DNA of 64,000 bases from Dendrophyllia cribrosa (taxonomy: Eukaryota > Cnidaria > Anthozoa > Scleractinia > Dendrophylliidae): positions 9,051,832 through 9,115,831 of the forward strand of contig JAJLRJ010000013.1 in assembly GCA_024195265.1 (NCBI GenBank). The letters run 5' to 3'. Numbering within the stretch: position 1 is the first letter of the stretch; the number at the start of each line of letters is the position of its first letter. A program made the translations under genes and the position numbers. The notes under the pieces were generated by a model. The model ran no database searches and was not told where the DNA came from. It saw only the letters and a program-made list of their open reading frames with translations. This document shows, one piece after another, positions 1 to 12,429 of the stretch.

Positions 1-1238
1 GTGACGTGATGAACATGACATCTTTCGGACATCATGTAAATCGCTTTTCTGACAAAGTAAATCCAAGGTTGTCGCCGTTCAGAGAAGATTGCGTCATTAC
101 CACGTCGTATGACGTAACCAAATGTAAATGATAATTTTCGGGGCGCTAGGTTTAGCACCCACCATGTCCCCCACTACCCCCCACCTCACCCCCATCCTAC
201 TTAACAACACACAGAAGCCAAGAACTCCATTCATAACTTATAAACCTACCGATAGCAGCCACCTAAGGGTGTTTACGACGAAAATAGGCGAGAACTACAA
301 AGGAATAAAACGATAAAATGACCACATAATTAGACTTTTAAAATGAAACAGATAAAACTAAACATTATTGAGTATTGTTCCACATAAGAACGATAGCAAA
401 CTTCATTGTTCTGCGGCATTAGCTCTTTCCCACATAGAATATCTTTGATTTCAAGAATAGAGGAGGAGTTGATGGTTAATAATTATATTTCATTATAAAA
501 ATAAAGAAAATCCATTTGCGTCAAATAAATTTTAGGAAATGTTCGTGCTTAACCAATCAGAATAGCAGAAGACAATAGCCGATTAATTCTGCTTCTTTGA
601 TGAAGTTCCCCAAATACAATTTCTTTTAAAAATTGTATGTTGTGCGATTGGGTCTCAAATTACTTGAAACCCTAAAAAAAAAATAGACAAAATGCACCTT
701 GAACCTTAAATTTTTAGCGGTTTTTGAGTCTAGGCCAATGAGATCACTAGTTGTAACAATGAAAAATCTTGACATTCCATCGTGTTTGACATTCCATTGC
801 CGTACAGCGCTATCCTTCTTATGCGGATCATTACTTAATTTATGTAGTGTTTACAACATGATCATGAGCGGACACGAATGTTGTAAACTACTTATAATTA
901 TACAATGAACTGAATACTACGCGCTCTGTGATTGGTCGTTGCCTATGACCTGTCAGAGTACAGACGCACTGCTGACGTCATAGAAAATCGTTTGCTTTGT
1001 TTTTTTTTTCCAACATGGCGCACAGTTTTGAAAATGTTTGCGAGATTATTCTGGATTGAGCAAGTGAAAGCCTCGAAAAATGTTTAGCAGGAGTTGTTTA
1101 CGAGCAAGAAAAAGAAGAAACCAAGACGAAAAGTGTTCTTGGCGACTTGAAAAATACCTAAACTGGAACAAATCTTCGAGCGCTACGAGGCAAGTTCGTA
1201 ATTTTACTCTTTTTACTTTTCTGTTCATTGTATAAAAC
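1..1238. other. Intergenic, no gene recognised
   Basis: I see no exon with splice sites or protein similarity here. Open frames are short and have no recognisable motif. A short frame starting at 1014 on the plus strand (MAHSF...) closes after 14 codons. Confidence 0.5.
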
Positions 1239-1387
1239 AAATAGATTCCATTTTGCCGTGTGCCTGTTCAGTTATAGATAACAGAAGACGTCGAAATGTG
1301 GTAAGAACACTTTTTTTGTTCTTACCACATTTTGACGTCATCTGTGATCTATAACTGATCAGACACACGGCCAAATGGAATCTATTT
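1239..1387. repeat. Hairpin MITE, about 149 bp
   Basis: The two halves are near-perfect reverse complements. Arms begin AAATAGATTCCATTTTGCCG and meet around a T-rich loop near 1312-1320, with the same sequence returning inverted up to 1387. This is the structure of a non-autonomous foldback-type MITE. No coding potential. Confidence 0.8.
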
Positions 1388-1462
1388 AATTTGTTAAACT
1401 GAAAATGAAATCACATCAATGAATTTCATAATAAATATATCAACACCTAATTGCAGGAACTT

Positions 1463-1605
1463 TGTCACATGTCACATGACATTGTCACATGACAATTGTG
1501 TCACATGACATTGTCACATGTCACATGTCAAATGACATTGTCACATGACAATTGTGTCACATGACATTGTCACATGACACAACCTTGTCACATGTCACAT
1601 GACAT
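1463..1605. repeat. TGTCACATGACA minisatellite
   Basis: A tandem array built from the self-complementary 12-mer TGTCACATGACA and close variants fills about 140 bp. Because the unit is its own reverse complement, the whole array can fold in many registers. Confidence 0.85.
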
Positions 1606-1782
1606 TTCAACAGATATTTCTTCCAAACAGTTTGCCATCAAATAAATAAATGATTTTTTTTATCTTAAGGAATTAATAGTGGTTTTTTTTTATTTCTTAA
1701 CAATTTATCTTTTTTAATCGTCTGTGAATATCATGTAGCTCATAAATTCCTATTTATTTATATTAAATTGACAGACTTTCAT

Positions 1783-2142
1783 AGCCTGCGTAGCAGGCGT
1801 CGGGGAGAAGGGAACTGGGGAGAGAGGGAAAGGACGCCTGCAATAAAGACCCCCATTTGTTCATTTCTACGGATGCTGGCGGCCGCAAATTCTGATTGGC
1901 TAATTCGCGCTGGGCGGTAAACATAGTAAATTCCGGCGTGAAGTCATTCATGCGTAAAAGCGCGTGCTAGCTTCTGATTCGTGAACGTATTGACAGTTGA
2001 CGTAATTCGATTACAAGGAAATCGGTGGGCGTAATGCGAATAGCCCGGTTCTTATAGCAGGCGTTCCTTCCCTTCTCCTTCTCTCCTTTTCGCGCCCCCT
2101 CCCCCCTCCCCCCTTCCCGTTTACGTTTTCCACGCAGGCTAG
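1783..2142. mobile_element. MITE with TAGCCTGCG termini
   Basis: The left end TAGCCTGCGTAGCAGGCG and the right end, read inverted as CTAGCCTGCGTGG, form short terminal inverted repeats. The interior has a purine-rich strand near the left end and its pyrimidine-rich counterpart near the right end. Flanks share GACTT on both sides, a possible but imperfect target duplication. Confidence 0.6.
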
Positions 2143-2530
2143 ACTTACTGGGAAATTTGATTTAAATTCAAGCAGTTTAAATGCCACCAACCAAGAAAAA
2201 AAAGTGGACTCCGTCTCGTGCATGTAATGTCATTCTTGAACATTTGCGAATTAAAGAACCTTTGAACAATGTGATTCAAATGAAAGTAGTTTGTTGTGGT
2301 AATGGTTTTGACTTATTAGTTCTGTGTTATCTTTTACTATGCAGATCAGAAGGTGCAGGTGATTCTTGCTCTTACGTGTATGGATTAAATCCTAAAAAGT
2401 GTACGTTGTTTTAACACTTTGGGCCGATTATGTAAACGAACTTTTGACGGTGTTTAACAAAACCGAGGCGTAAACCAATTTCAAGCTGACCATCCCGAAT
2501 ACCTAAAGTTAACCGCAGACGTTGTTTACT
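2143..2530. other. Non-coding stretch with one short open frame
   Basis: An open frame 2181-2414 (77 codons, starts MPPTKKKKW) is the only candidate. I recognise no family in it and no neighbouring exon supports it. Confidence 0.35.
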
Positions 2531-2930
2531 TTAAAGGGGCATTGTCACACAGATTTTGCTGTGTTTTGGTCAAAATGCACTAAATATATGACAAAGTACC
2601 TTTGCTCAAACATAAAATTGCGTTTAGAACACCAAGAAGATAATATCAAGTGATTTCTTCAAGGAAGAACAAACCATAATAAGTTTTTCTGCGATTTTTC
2701 CACGATATTTGCGAGGAACTTGAAAAAATTGGCCAATTTTTTCAAGTTACAATCCATTTCCATCCTGGCCATCCGCAGCCAAAGATAACGACTACTAGTT
2801 TCTGTGCACTGATAGAGAATTAGTTAACAAAACTGGACCATTTTTTTAAGGTTTCCATTGAAACAAATGCGGGGGAGTGTTTTTTGGCTTTTCAAAGTGA
2901 TATTAAAAATAGGTGATAGTGTCCCTTTAA
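2531..2930. mobile_element. TTAA-flanked MITE
   Basis: TTAA lies at both ends (2531 and 2927). The inner termini are inverted: AAGGGGCATTGTCAC on the left and GTGTCCCTTTAA-type on the right. TTAA duplication is typical of piggyBac and Kolobok families. No transposase frame is present, so this is non-autonomous. Confidence 0.7.
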
Positions 2931-3515
2931 GCGGCAGTGCCCAGAAGGCATATAGCACAAACTAGAAAAACATTTATCTAATTAAAACAGGAAGAAAAAA
3001 ATCGCCAAAAGTGATGAAAACAAACAAATATCAACTAAAGTGACCAAATAATTGCTAAAAAAGGTCAAAATTCCACAAAAATGACAACAATGGCAATTTT
3101 GATTTCTTGATCGCCTGTCATAAAATCACATTTGATGAACTGTAATCCACTTCCATCCTTGCAGTCCAGCAGATTATCTCCAAACTACTGCTTCTGTTTT
3201 ACCCTATAGAATCTTTTTATTCGCTTTAGTTGTATATTTGGTGGCATTTGGCGATATAACATGGAAATTAGCTTAGTGAAACTTTGTAATTTTGGTGGTA
3301 CAGTGTCCCTTTAATCCTTTAAGCCCTCCCTATACATTTCCTATAGAAGTATTGGGGAGAAATTGTTTAGATATCAAGAGAATTCATCTTGTGTGATCAT
3401 GTCCTTAATTCTCATGACCTTTTTGATTGATAAGGCATTGATATTACAAGGAGAAATTTGATGCTGATCACTCGTAGGGGTTAAAGGGTTAATGTCAAAC
3501 ACAGGAAACACGTAC
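2931..3515. repeat. Degenerate TTAA-MITE remnant
   Basis: The stretch contains ATCGCCAAAAGTGATGAA, also found at 34777 and 42113, and ends with CAGTGTCCCTTTAA near 3301-3313, matching the right end of the neighbouring TTAA MITE. This is decayed repeat, not gene. It may also hide the missing 3' exon of the minus-strand membrane protein; I did not find that exon. Confidence 0.45.
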
Positions 3516-6500
3516 CACACTCCAGATTGAAATTAGGAAAATCGTCACTCCCAGCGTGTAAACAAGCATGAAGATCTGGGAGAATATATAAGGCAGAGCC
3601 AAAAAGCGGTTTCTCTGAAAATGGTAATATATAAAAACAATAGTCAGTAAATAAATAAAATAAATAAATAAATAATTAACAATTAATTTTGCCAGTGGAA
3701 AGGAATACTTTCTAAAATTCTTTCTACTCGTGGATTGCCATCATTTCTCCTTCCTTGTAGCTGAAGATTAGCTCTATAGAACCAAAAACAACTTTCCGCA
3801 ATGCACGCGAAAATGACCAGTTTAAATACAATGCGTTGATCCAGGTAAGAAAAAGTCTTAAACAAAACGTGAAAATGCAAATTTACAACAAAAATATGGT
3901 ACAAAAACTGTTACAAAATGCACAAAAATATTGAGAAAATGTTTAAAAAGAGGCAATGTCGTTCAAGTCGAGAAAAAATGTCATCGTAACGTAAGAAATT
4001 TTTCTATCTCTGCGATCGCAATCCGCAAGGATCGCACTATAACGATCGCAACGTTTTGGTTTCCATATGATCGCAAGACAGACCATTATTTTTTTGACGA
4101 GGGGGGGGGGGGGGAAATTTTGAAATAAATTGTTTGCAGAGGCTATAAACACTGAAATAAATTGTATGCAAGCAAAAAACAAAGAAAAAACAATTGTTTG
4201 CAGCAAGTGCCGCATATAAAAAAATGTTTGCATGTGAAAATTTTCCACCTCCCCGCCCTCCTCGTCAAAAAAATAATGGTCCGTCCCTAAGAGACCTACA
4301 CGAATCTACAAAACAAATTGACCCAACCTTTAAAACAAAACCAATCATGTGTGGATCAATAAATGAATCAGTATAATGAATTACACACTTTGACCGTGTT
4401 GAAGTCCTAATGCGCCAATGAAGGCAAAAAAAGATTCATTTTTGCAGCAAAGAAATCGCGCATGCAATGAAATTCGTCATCTTCAATAAATTTTTCATTT
4501 GCGCAAGCATTTTAGAAAGGCACTACGTTTTTCGATTTCTGATCCGAGCAGCGAAAAAAAGGAAAGGAAAGACCATCTACTCGACTTTTATTGCTTGTCA
4601 AGTTTGCGGTTATGCAAAGGAGAATTTTTTACTGACCACGATTTTCAAAAGCAATACGGTAAGGCAATAATAAAACAAACACAGCTGGCAAATGCACCTA
4701 CGAGAGCTGTACATGTGCCGCTTGTTATGGGACAAAAAAAACAACAACAACCGTAGCATAGTAGAAAATTTCGGTATAAAATTGACTTCTTACCGTGCCA
4801 TAAGATCCAAGCAACAGACCAGAAGCCAGAAGAGACACCACACTGATGGCTATTGCAGTGTAGTCCAGGTTGATAACAACTGAAAAAAGAAAAAGAAGAA
4901 ACATTCACTTTCATTACAGGCATCAATGTAGCCGCCGCATGTCACTTATACACTAATGTTAATCCAAGGTGTAATAGGCCATTTCCGAGTTGCCTTTAGC
5001 CTCTCTATCAAAGCGAGGCTAGGTGCGAAACCTTTCATATGAAAATGAGTTTTGATTCACATGCAAATAAAACTTATTTGCATGTGAATGAAAACTCATT
5101 TTCATATGAAAGGTTTCGCACCTAGCCTCGTTTTGATAGAGAGGCTAAAGGCAACTCGGAAATGGCCTATTTGAGCATAAAAAAAGTCTCAGTGTTAACC
5201 TTTTAACTCCCATGAGTGCCAAATATATAAAATTTCAGAAAAACCCAAATTTCGTTCTATAAAATATTGAAAAACCAAATGGTACCGTGTAAAAGTACCG
5301 CTTAAGAGGTTTCATTCGATTGGACACTATAAGATTTCACCGCATCCACAAAGTTAGGACTACACTACATCTCTCGGAATAAAAGGGTTAATTTTTAGTT
5401 AAAGTATTTTAAATTCATTGTTTTTAAAAGGTAAAGCACGTTATACAGACGAGTACGTTTTCTATAACGAGTTTTGCCTTGACAAGTTTTACTTGCTCGT
5501 GTGCAAATAGAAAGTTGTCAAGATTTCCCTTGTCAAGTGCACTTGTTCAAAAGCTGGCATGCTAGATTTTGAACAAGGCAACTTGTCTGTATGCTCAACA
5601 AGGAAAACTTGGCATGTTTTTACTTACACACGAGCAAGTAAAACTTGTCAAGGCAAAACTTGTAATAGAAAACTTGCTCGTCTATAACGTGCTTAAAGAA
5701 AATGGCGTTGTGTTTTCTTCGTCCACTGTACAATTATATTGTTGGCTACAAAGAAAACTTGTCACAGATAACATGTTTATCAGGGACCGCGGAGGGGGAA
5801 GGGCTGGTAGGGCTGCGGCCCCACCACTTTTTTGCGCCCCAGCCCCCACTTTTTTTCGATTTTCAATATGAAAAAATTATTTTCAATTGTCAACCCTCCC
5901 ACTTTTCACCTTGCTCCGCGGTCCCTGTTTATTCGTTCACACGGGCAAATAGAACTTGACAAGGCACAACTTGTCAAAGAAAATTTGCTGTTCATACACA
6001 CGAGCAAGTAAACCTTGTCATGGACACTTGCCATAGAAAACTTGCTCGTCTGTAACGCGCTTTAAGCGGAGCCTGGTTTTCATATGTCGGGAAAATCCCA
6101 GAAGACTCGGGGATTTTGCTGTTCCCGATCGTCCCAGATTTTGTCGATATGTCGGGAAAACCGCCGATCATGACATCACAGAAATCTGGGACGCGTCGGG
6201 AAAATACAAACGCTCCCGAATTTCCCGATTTGTCCCCGACCATCCCAGATGATCGGGTATGTCTACGATTTCGTGTTTTCATAAGTCGGCAAAATCTGGG
6301 ACAGTCGGGAAACAGAGAAATCCCTGATCGTCTAGGATTTTCACGACATATGAAAGCCAGGCTTAACAGAATACTTTTGTAATCAATGTCCGTTATGTAA
6401 AACATATACACCAGCTGGTTTAAAAACGTTGTTGGGTGAAAACAAGTGGTAAACTGTCTTGTGTTTTCAGATAAATTACACATTTTATTACAACACAGTC

Positions 6501-8150
6501 TGCACAAAGTCAGTAGATTCAAAGGATGAATATATCTTAAATACTGATGAATGAAGCTCGTTAACAAGCCTTATTAGTCTTGCTCTCAGTGTTCCATCGT
6601 GTCGTGTCGTATGGTTTATGATTTGTGTTATTTTTTTCGAGAACGTTTTCTTCAATTAGGTGTAAATGAAAACGAAGAACGTGTAACGTAATGTGTCACA
6701 TTGTGGATGGGTTGAAGATCAATCCGTAACATTTTTTACACTGTATCTTAATTTTGCCGAAAAATGCCGAAGACGTAAAGAAAAGATTTAACCATTTTAT
6801 TAATATGGAGACATAACATGTAATGTAGTTCTAACTTTTGGGTCTGTCAACAGAATCCTATGGTGCGACCATTCAAATGAAACCCCTTCGTCAGTACTTT
6901 TGCATGGTACTATTTGCTTTAAATATTTGGTATAAAAATGAAATTTGGGATTTTTCTGGAATTTTGATTTTTGGCGCGATTGGCTGTTAACGGGCAAAGG
7001 AAACACTCAAAAAACCTTGATAATACTTGTCAGATATTGGGCTGTCCACTCTCTTCGTTAAATCGTCCTTGAATTCATTAAGTATTTTCGCTTCGTTGAA
7101 ACCTGCATAGATTCCATAACCTGAATTGATCTATTAAAAAGACACAAATGTAGAATAGTTGTTGTTTCATATTATGTTTATTTATTACAATGAAATATCT
7201 TATTAGCATACGAATTTACAAAGAGAAGGCATCATGCTAAATACGAATTGACTTCAAAAGTTAAAAGGGCTTGTTAGACTTAGCCGAATCTACCCAATAT
7301 TTAGCTCTCTGTGTTTAATATTTAGAAAGTATCAGCTATCCAAAGCTGCAAAATTGCTGGATGGCAGAAGCTAATGAGCCACCTAATATTCTTTGTAAAA
7401 TCGCGGGTATTGAAAACAGCATAGCACAAAGAGTGTCTAGTATATCGAGCTCAATTTTTCAGTGCTTTACACTTTAATCATTGAATTTCTGCCCGCTGGC
7501 AAAATTCAGAAAAAAACGTTTAACGTATTTTATAAATTAACCTTTAAACGCGCCCGGATTTTGGCGAAGCAAAGCGAACGAATTGCAAGCTAAATATCAA
7601 ATAGTAGCTATTTTCTTTGACGTCACTCGCTTTTCAGCATTCTGATAGGTCAATCAAACAAGCGTCTTTCCATATAAGGGATATTTTCAGCAGGAAAACG
7701 AGCAAAGCTTATTTTGATACCTGCGACTCAACGAATGAAACAAATCGCGAATAGTTAGGGAAGCCGTTTTCCAAAGTCATACGAAAATCGTTCTAACGTG
7801 TTGAATGTTTGAAAAGAGGCGACGCACGCAATGGCGTGAAAACACAACTCGAGGGGAAATACATTACACACAGACTGTGCCTCGTGCATGGCAAGAAAAT
7901 CAGTGTCCATGACATTCACGCAACACAACTCGAGCGGAAATACATTACGCACAGAAAATCAGTGTTCATTATGGGGCGCCGTTTGTAAAATAAATAATTT
8001 TTTTACAAACGGCGCCCCATAGTTCATGACATTCAACTCAACAACAGAATAAACTACAGAGCTGAACTCATGCAAGAAGTTATGATTCCAATAACGATAA
8101 TAGGCAGTAATTGAATTTTAACACAGTAGCATGATCATTTCCCGGGGGAG

Positions 8151-8182
<32 letters not shown>

Positions 8183-9193
8183 TACTCAAGTCAATTTTGG
8201 ATAGGTGTATTTAAGGGTATAAAATAAAAAAATGACCGCCTATTTAAGGCAAGAACGATCAACTCAGAATTGTGAGAACAGGTCGTTTTTATTTCTTTTC
8301 TGTATGTGGAAAGTTTAGCATCAAACACCCCCACCCCCTCCACCCCCAGGGAGATCATTTTCACCATCAAACTAGCCCGCCATTTCATACTTGATATTGG
8401 CCTCAGCTCGACTATACCGACTAGGCGTTTCAGTTTGTAATTTGGCCTTCGAGTTTTGGCAGCTTTCAAAACAGGGGTTAAAACATTTCATTTGATTGCA
8501 TACACAATAAGAAACTGAAGAAATAACTGTAGATTTTGAATATTCAATATAAAGTGCTCAATGAACAAAAATGCTTGTTTCCGTCTAAAGCGGAAGGCTT
8601 CTAATGAAGTGATGTCGTTCGCGAGTTGAGTCGAGGTGAATGACTTATGTCGTGAAGAGTGGAAAAATCAATGCTTAGTCGAGTTGAGTCGATAATATAA
8701 ACGAGTTGCGTCGAAGCGAATGAACTTTGAATAAACAGTGGAGGAAATTTAAGCACAGTCGAGTTCAATCGAGGTAGATAAAATGAGTAAGAAGGGATAT
8801 TTTGGCAGTCGATCAGTCAAGATAGTCATGCACTGTAGTGGTGACATACAAATTTCCACCGCTGGATAAAACTCATCCAATTTCTAATATCGTCACGTTT
8901 GACGATAATGTTGCGAAACCGAACAGTTATCACATCGCAGACATCGGTTACTGACTACATCGGTTTACTTTCGGTGGCGATATACAAAAACGATTGGAGA
9001 TATAATTATATGCTTCTAGCATTTGGGTTGAAAATTGTACGTTTCTCTGCAGTGTTTAAGGAATCCGGATTCAATGCGTGAATTGCGCCCGATAGTAAAT
9101 GTGATATCTACTTACCAAGCCAAGGATAGCGATAAGCAGAATGCCTGTCTTCAAGTCGCAGCCACAACAACAAGTACGCACCATAACAGCCAT
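3516..9193 (-). CDS. Multi-pass membrane protein, 3'-incomplete (four exons)
   Basis: Exons on the minus strand: 9193-9116, 7130-7016, 4879-4794 and 3614-3516. Joined phases agree (0, 1, 0). Protein begins MAVMVRTCCCGCDLKTG, a Cys-rich cytosolic start followed by a first membrane segment. A polar loop of about 35 residues follows (exon 2), then two long hydrophobic segments (VVINLDYTAIAISVV... in exon 3 and RFLALPYIFSQIFML... in exon 4). The CCCGC...LKTG start followed by three or more membrane segments resembles small invertebrate LAPTM/DUF4728-type four-TM proteins; that assignment is an inference. Donors are GTAAGT, GTTTTT (weak), GTAAGA and GTACGT. If the last donor is not used, the frame closes eight codons on. 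A fourth membrane segment is expected in a further exon at lower coordinates or outside the window. Confidence 0.65.
4077..4286. mobile_element. MITE with GACGAGG(G) ends
   Basis: GACCATTATTTTTTTGACGAG at the left end returns inverted at the right end before CCGTCCCT. The left part carries a 14-base G run. It lies in intron 3 of the minus-strand membrane-protein gene. Confidence 0.65.
4973..5171. repeat. Near-perfect palindromic MITE, 199 bp
   Basis: AATAGGCCATTTCCGAGTTG at the left end is repeated inverted at the right end. The arms match almost without change to a small centre around 5071. Its high arm identity suggests a recent or gene-converted foldback unit. It lies in an intron. Confidence 0.85.
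5432..6066. repeat. Inverted-repeat MITE family with ACTTGTCAAGG motifs
   Basis: AAGCACGTTATA...GACGAG at the left returns inverted at 5665-5698 as CTCGTCTATAACGTGCTT. A further diverged piece of the same arm (GCAAGTAAA.CTTGTCA) lies at 5940-6066. Motifs of the CTTGACAAG type recur in both orientations. The second copy is interrupted by the element at 5781-5927. Confidence 0.6.
5781..5927. mobile_element. 147-bp MITE, CAGGGACCGCGG termini
   Basis: Terminal inverted repeats CAGGGACCGCGGAG and its complement bound 147 bp. The five bases TTTAT occur on both sides (5776-5780 and 5928-5932) as a target duplication. CAGGG termini recall hAT elements, but those usually duplicate 8 bp, so the family is open. 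It is nested in the preceding repeat. Confidence 0.7.
6066..6362. mobile_element. TTAA-flanked MITE, AGCCTGG termini
   Basis: TTAA at 6062-6065 and 6363-6366 flanks an element with inverted ends GCCTGG.TTTCATATGTCG and CGACATATGAAAGCCAGGC. The interior repeats CGGGAAAATC and TCTGGGA motifs in both orientations. No transposase. Confidence 0.7.
6367..7015. other. Intron sequence, nothing recognised
   Basis: Intron between the second and third exons of the minus-strand membrane protein. I see no repeat or frame that I can name. Confidence 0.4.
7838..7955. repeat. Short direct repeat
   Basis: AACACAACTCGAGNGGAAAT followed by ACATTACRCACAG occurs twice about 84 bp apart (near 7840 and 7922). Confidence 0.6.
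7970..8021. repeat. 52-bp perfect hairpin
   Basis: TATGGGGCGCCGTTTGTAAA pairs with its exact complement around an AT-rich loop. It could be a tiny MITE; no terminator role is implied. Confidence 0.75.
8141..8352. mobile_element. CCCGGGGG-family MITE, 8-bp TSD
   Basis: GATCATTT occurs at 8133-8140 and 8353-8360. Between them is a 212-bp unit beginning CCCGGGGGAGG, with a G tract of more than 25, and ending CCCCCAGGGA. Related units occur at 12885, 14191, 38284 and 41340. Confidence 0.7.
8361..9115. repeat. Diverged GAGTTGAGTCGA repeats, no gene
   Basis: GAGTTGAGTCGA-like words recur between about 8610 and 8780 with spacings near 60-70 bp. The rest of the stretch shows no recognisable feature. 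It is intron 1 of the membrane-protein gene. Confidence 0.4.
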
Positions 9194-12100
9194 AGTTGAA
9201 GCGTTGTGAGTTTTTCTAGCACGACAAGTAAGTTACAGAAACCCCCGGGTAGAAACCAGTAACTTGGATGCGTAAAAATGATTTCCACCCTTCGATCCTT
9301 CCTGTGTCTGCAAGACAACACGCACGAAGGCAAATGCTTCAGCAAATAGCGGAAGCTTAATATATCAGCCAATCAGAGTTTGCTTTATGTCATCCGGTAA
9401 TCGCAAAAACGTGCTTAAACACTTGGCAACAGACCGGACTGTAGCTACAGCAGAAACATAATTACTAAATTAATTATCTTTAGTTTATTTGCGTTTTATT
9501 TATCAAAGGAACGCTACCCTTTCCAGTTATGATTTGTCATTTAAGAGAAAGTTCTATATTACGTTTCTAGATCTTTCGAGATCTTTCCATTGTCGCAATT
9601 TATCGCGCGTACATTTTAAGCACACGATAGTGTACACGACAGTACTTAAAATACAAAATTTTGCGTTGTCGCAAGCAAATCGCAAGAAAAGTTACAAAAA
9701 GGTTACAAGCAAGTTACAAGAAAAAAGTTGCAAGCGAAAAGTTGCAAGCAAGGATTACAAGTTTAGTTGCTAAAACAACAAGTTTCAAGTTACTAGTTTC
9801 AGTGATTGCTCAGGGCAGAACCAAGGTATTTATTTAATTAACTACGATTAGTTAAGCGCTTTTATTCGTATTATTGTAACAGTCACAACATTCTCGTTTT
9901 TTACATGATTGCTTTATTTATTGTAATTTTCATTCAAATAACTCATAGGTCAATGTTACTGTGCATTTTTGGTTTTCAAACCAGTTGTAAGGCTCTTTAT
10001 TTCTAACTTTTTCGTTATCAAGCGTAATAATTTATGCGTAGATTTTCTTATCGCGTATTTTTGTATAATTTTCAGTTCTTACGGTGTTTACGGTGTTTGC
10101 ATAGCAAGTATTAAAGATCCTCAAGGTAAACAGCAGTAAAAGAACTCGTTTTGAATTCACTGGAGCTATACGGACCAGGACCCTATTTTATAAGTTGTTC
10201 ACCAATCAGAATTATCAATTTACCGTGCCAACATCTGCTTTTTTGTCGCGTCATAGTTTTATTGTAGCTAGAAGGGGCCTTGCAAAATCATGCTTCAAGT
10301 GTTTCCGAAAGCTACAGCTGAGTCATTTTGTGAATATGCAAAGTGAAAATGTCAGAGGCTAAAAAACATTTTCGGCCCTTTTGGAGTCAGTATTTGTTGG
10401 CAAGATCCGCCACTCAGGGGATTTGTGAAACAGTGGTATGAGCAAGCACGATATACATCATAATCAGCATTACTTGCTGTCTGTGTAGCTATAATAATAA
10501 CAGAAGCCAATACGGTTATATAATGTTACGTTTAAAATAGAAAAGAAAGACAAGAAGACAATATAGGCAATTGAACTTCCTCGTTCCAGAGAGAAAGAAG
10601 ATTAAATGAACCTAAACATTTATAATAAAGGTATTACAATGATGATTAAATTACTGATTCGAGGCGATAACAACAGTGACAGACATTGAAATACAAGTCC
10701 CATACGCTTTCTTCGCTTTCTTTGGCTTTTTGTCCTTTTTATCCTCTTGGCTTATTCATGTCCTTCGTATATGAAACGAATATAAACCCAATTACAACAA
10801 TATCGGTCAAACAAGCGGAGCTTGGAGAATATCAATAATTCATCAAGTTTCTGAAGTTTCTGTTTCTGATTTAAGAGGGGGGCGAATAGGGGTATGCAAA
10901 TCCGCCGATCCGAGTTAGTTTAGCCCGATCCGTCGATCCGACGTTATTTTCGTTCAAATCCGGATCCGCATTACTTGAAAAGTTTCCGCAGTATAAATAT
11001 ATTGCACATATTTTGTTTTTCTTGTGCAGTATTTAGATTTTACTCGAAGTTTTCTGCCTTTGCTGGTGAAATTGGAAAACACCATACCGTCCAAGGCCGA
11101 CCAAAAAATTAATGATCAGATCCACAATCCGAACTTCTAGATAGACAAAGTCCGGAATCCGGGCCAAAATTTTCGGCTGCTCCGCGATCCACGGTAATTT
11201 TCAAATCCGCGAATCCGCTTTATTTATCGCTAAAATCCGCAATCCATGCGCTTTTCAAGGCCAAATCCGCCGATCCGCGAACCTATTGTCAAGAAATCAA
11301 AATTGCCATTCTTAATATTGTGTCTGGCGCTCTGTCGCGAATGCCTAGACGACCGTACTTCACAATATCACAGTACATGTCGACTCTCTTTCTCTCAAAG
11401 ACAACTGGCGCTTTTTTAGAACAAAAGTCAATAACAAGTACAAAGCGATCTGTCAACAAGCATGCAATGTACTGTTTAATGTACATATTTGGAATGCGTC
11501 TGGTAAAACTAATTAAAATTATGATTGATATAAACTATATTTATTTTTTTTATCTCGTGTGTTTCCCAGTTATCATTTCGTGTCACGGTGTCGCGCTACA
11601 AATTACATCAACAGTTTCTTTAGTCCATATTTCTTTGCTTTCAGCACTTTTGGCGAATATGTTTTGTTGACTTTTCAAAGTGACGATAAAAACCGGTGAT
11701 ATTTTCCCTTTAAAAGAAATTTATTTTAATTCAGGCTCTTGCAAACAATACGTATCGTGACCCAAACGATATTTATATCTGCCAATCATCATCCTGCATA
11801 TGAACTTATCAATTTTGAACGGCTTCAACCAAGAAAACTAAAAGGGGTAGACCCGGGTAGACCCCGAAATTCTCAAAAAAGAAAGGCTAAATTAACTGTA
11901 TGTCCCAAATTATTGACGAAAAACAAACGTGTAAAGGAATGAGAAGTCTAAGAAAAGGTGTGAAAGTTCAGTTTACGATAATGTGGCAACTGAACCAAGT
12001 AGGTTTACTTTGAGATCAGCTAAGGCAGTCATTGTGCTCGAATGTAACATTTAATTGTAGCCATGACGGAGAAGGGATATTTCTCTTTAATTTTGCCTGA

Positions 12101-12429
12101 AAACATTTTTAATTGACATCGCTGAAATCGTTAAAAAGGAACAATTTCTTCAACTCCACGCTCTGAAATAGCTTCTTGTTTGCCGCGAGGACTATTGTTT
12201 AAACAACGGCTTGCTATTGGTCAAATCTCGTGACGCACACCGCCTGCGTGGACGATAAAGCAAGTTTCATCTGGTAACCATGGTAACCTTGAAAAGTGTC
12301 ACGTTCCGTGCAATGATAAAAGTGCAATACTCTACGTTTCTCAGTATTTCCAATGTAACATTACTGACCCTAGTATTGCTCCAAGTTCTCTTGCGATCTC
12401 AGCAACACGTGTCTTTTTTCGCCAGCGCG
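9194..12429. other. Divergent intergenic region with repeats
   Basis: This lies between the start of the minus-strand membrane gene and lipase-1 exon 1, so it should hold both promoters; I see no element I can call with confidence. Repeats inside: AAGTTACAAG-like words at about 9690-9790, a run of AATCCGC/GATCCG words at 10900-11285, and the right end of a TTAA MITE (GTGATATTTTCCCTTTAA) at about 11640-11714. Confidence 0.45.

Noticed and set aside
1463..1605. CRISPR-like array
   Set aside because: There are no unique spacers; it is a degenerate tandem repeat of a 12-bp palindrome in eukaryotic DNA.
3683..3904. Minus-strand 73-codon frame as last exon of the membrane protein
   Set aside because: It lies between exons 3 and 4 that join directly in phase, and has no good acceptor.
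5992..6567. 191-codon minus-strand frame
   Set aside because: It crosses two MITEs with inverted repeats, and the protein has no motif.
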